Shown here piece by piece: positions 6,488 through 7,298 of a DNA stretch of 7,298 nt. The position numbers were made by a program, and so were the translations under genes. The notes beneath the pieces are model-generated. The model had not been told where the DNA came from and did not search any database. It was given only the letters and a program-made list of their open reading frames with translations. Within the stretch, counting starts at the first letter, position 1. Every line of letters starts with the position of its first letter. The DNA is from Acidobacteriaceae bacterium (lineage in GTDB: Bacteria > Acidobacteriota > Terriglobia > Terriglobales > Acidobacteriaceae). Location: NCBI GenBank assembly GCA_003139975.1, contig PLHN01000118.1:12656-19953 (forward strand), read 5' to 3'.

Positions 6488-6599
6488 AAGGAAGAACCGG
6501 GCGTGGGTTCCCGTTTGCCTTGCCCTTCGTGCCAATCCGAGGTTGAAGGCTGCGCGGCTTGGCATCGCCCGCCGGCAATCAGTATGATTCAAAGAAAGA

Positions 6600-7298
6600 A
6601 TGACTGACTCGCCTACTTCCCCGGCTCAAGTGCCATCAACTTTCAAGGCTGTGATCGTGGGCGCTGGCCCAGCGGGACTGACCGCTGCCTATGAACTCTC
6701 TAAGCAAAAAGCGCCCGTCGTAGTTCTCGAGAGCGACTCCGAATATGTCGGGGGAATCTCGCGAACGGTCAACTACAAGGGATTTCACTTCGACATCGGC
6801 GGGCACCGGTTTTTCTCCAAATCGCGCGAGGTCGAGGACCTGTGGACCGAGATCGCTGGTCCTGACATGCTCGACCGCCCGCGCTCCTCGCGCATTTACT
6901 ATCGCGGCGAGTTCTATAGCTACCCGCTGAAACCCTTCGAGGCGCTCTCCAAGCTTGGCCTGCTCGAGTCCACACGCTGCATGCTTTCCTTTTCCAAGGC
7001 GCGCCTCCACCCAACCGAGAACCCGAAATCCTTTGAAGATTGGGTCGTGAACCAGTTTGGCAGGCGCTTGTTCGAGATCTTCTTCAAGACCTATACCGAG
7101 AAAGTCTGGGGCATGAGCTGCCAGGAAATTTCGGCCGATTGGGCGGCCCAGCGCATTAAGGGTCTGTCGCTTGGCTCCGCCATCAAGCATGCCCTTTTGC
7201 CGCAGCGCAAACCGAAAGACCGCAGCCAGGTCGTCAAGACACTGATTGATACGTTCCGCTATCCGCGGCGGGGACCGGGAATGATGTGGGAGACGTGC
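6600..7298 (+). CDS. FAD-dependent oxidoreductase, UDP-galactopyranose-mutase/HemY-like (3' partial)
   Basis: The ATG at 6600 follows an in-frame TGA at 6585-6587, with a weak AAAGAAAG ribosome site. The frame stays open for 233 codons to the window edge. The N-terminus is a Rossmann FAD-binding unit: [16 protein letters not shown] (18-33) is the dinucleotide loop, and Glu44 (VVVLES) ends the second strand and would bind the FAD ribose. VGGISRT (50-56) and [11 protein letters not shown] (64-74) are the flavin-contacting motifs seen in UDP-galactopyranose mutase and the COG1232 (protoporphyrinogen oxidase-like) group. YTEKVWG (about 163-169) is also typical of the group. Such genes often lie in polysaccharide clusters, where a non-redox or redox step on a nucleotide- or lipid-linked sugar is likely. 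The exact reaction cannot be told from this half. It starts 112 bases after the membrane gene and may be in the same transcript. Confidence 0.82.
   Translation, partial: MTDSPTSPAQVPSTFKAVIVGAGPAGLTAAYELSKQKAPVVVLESDSEYVGGISRTVNYKGFHFDIGGHRFFSKSREVEDLWTEIAGPDMLDRPRSSRIYYRGEFYSYPLKPFEALSKLGLLESTRCMLSFSKARLHPTENPKSFEDWVVNQFGRRLFEIFFKTYTEKVWGMSCQEISADWAAQRIKGLSLGSAIKHALLPQRKPKDRSQVVKTLIDTFRYPRRGPGMMWETC

Noticed and set aside
6494..6510. A GAACC/GGTTC 5-bp hairpin after the membrane gene as a terminator
   Set aside because: The stem is short, the loop is 7 bases, no T-run follows, and the next gene starts only 112 bases after the stop, so read-through is as likely.
6484..6546. A 20-codon ATG frame starting four bases before the end of the membrane gene's stop codon
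   Set aside because: The ATGA overlap looks like coupling, but the peptide is tiny and featureless; nothing supports translation.
6636..7190. A 184-codon antisense open frame in the last gene
   Set aside because: The sense strand encodes clear FAD-binding motifs over the same bases, and the antisense product shows no recognisable family.
1..7298. CRISPR array, tRNA/rRNA genes, insertion sequences or phage attachment sites
   Set aside because: No regularly spaced near-identical repeats outside coding sequence, no transposase-like protein and no cloverleaf-like segment were seen; the only tandem repeats are in-frame within the AMIN/Sel1 gene.

Overview
The window carries five protein-coding genes, all on the + strand. 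The first and last are cut by the window edges. It reads as a chromosomal stretch of a Gram-negative, moderately GC-rich bacterium with an elaborate envelope. My best guess is Acidobacteriota, because the first two architectures (a TMTC-like polytopic protein ending in TPRs, and an AMIN protein ending in Sel1 repeats) are, to my knowledge, common there. That is an inference from family habits; there is no rRNA or other phylogenetic marker here.

Layout. (1) Positions 1-1634: a TMTC-like, GT-C-type multi-pass membrane protein with a C-terminal TPR domain, missing its extreme N-terminus. (2) 1859-4297: an exported 812-residue protein made of a signal peptide, an AMIN domain, a proline-rich 24-residue repeat tract and eight to nine Sel1-like repeats. 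(3) 4298-4736: a 439-base gap with two hairpins and no convincing gene. (4) 4737-5867: a spermidine-synthase-like (SAM-binding Rossmann) protein with an N-terminal signal or lipoprotein-like segment. (5) 5834-6487: a six-helix membrane protein matching the MFS-like half of 'fused MFS/spermidine synthase' proteins, overlapping gene 4 by 34 bases. (6) 6600-7298: the N-terminal 233 residues of a FAD-dependent oxidoreductase of the UDP-galactopyranose-mutase/protoporphyrinogen-oxidase-like type, running off the right edge.

How they may work together. The membrane glycosyltransferase-like protein, the envelope scaffold and the sugar-mutase-like flavoenzyme all fit surface polysaccharide or glycoprotein assembly. 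The overlapping enzyme/MFS pair is the most unusual part. It is a two-domain protein split into two cistrons with the domain order reversed, and the enzyme half appears to be exported although its fold normally uses cytoplasmic SAM or decarboxylated SAM. Whether all these genes belong to one pathway cannot be settled from this window.

The strongest purely sequence-level observation is the repeat tract of the AMIN/Sel1 protein. It has nine units at a 24-residue period, arranged as a higher-order repeat of three units (about 213-216 bases).
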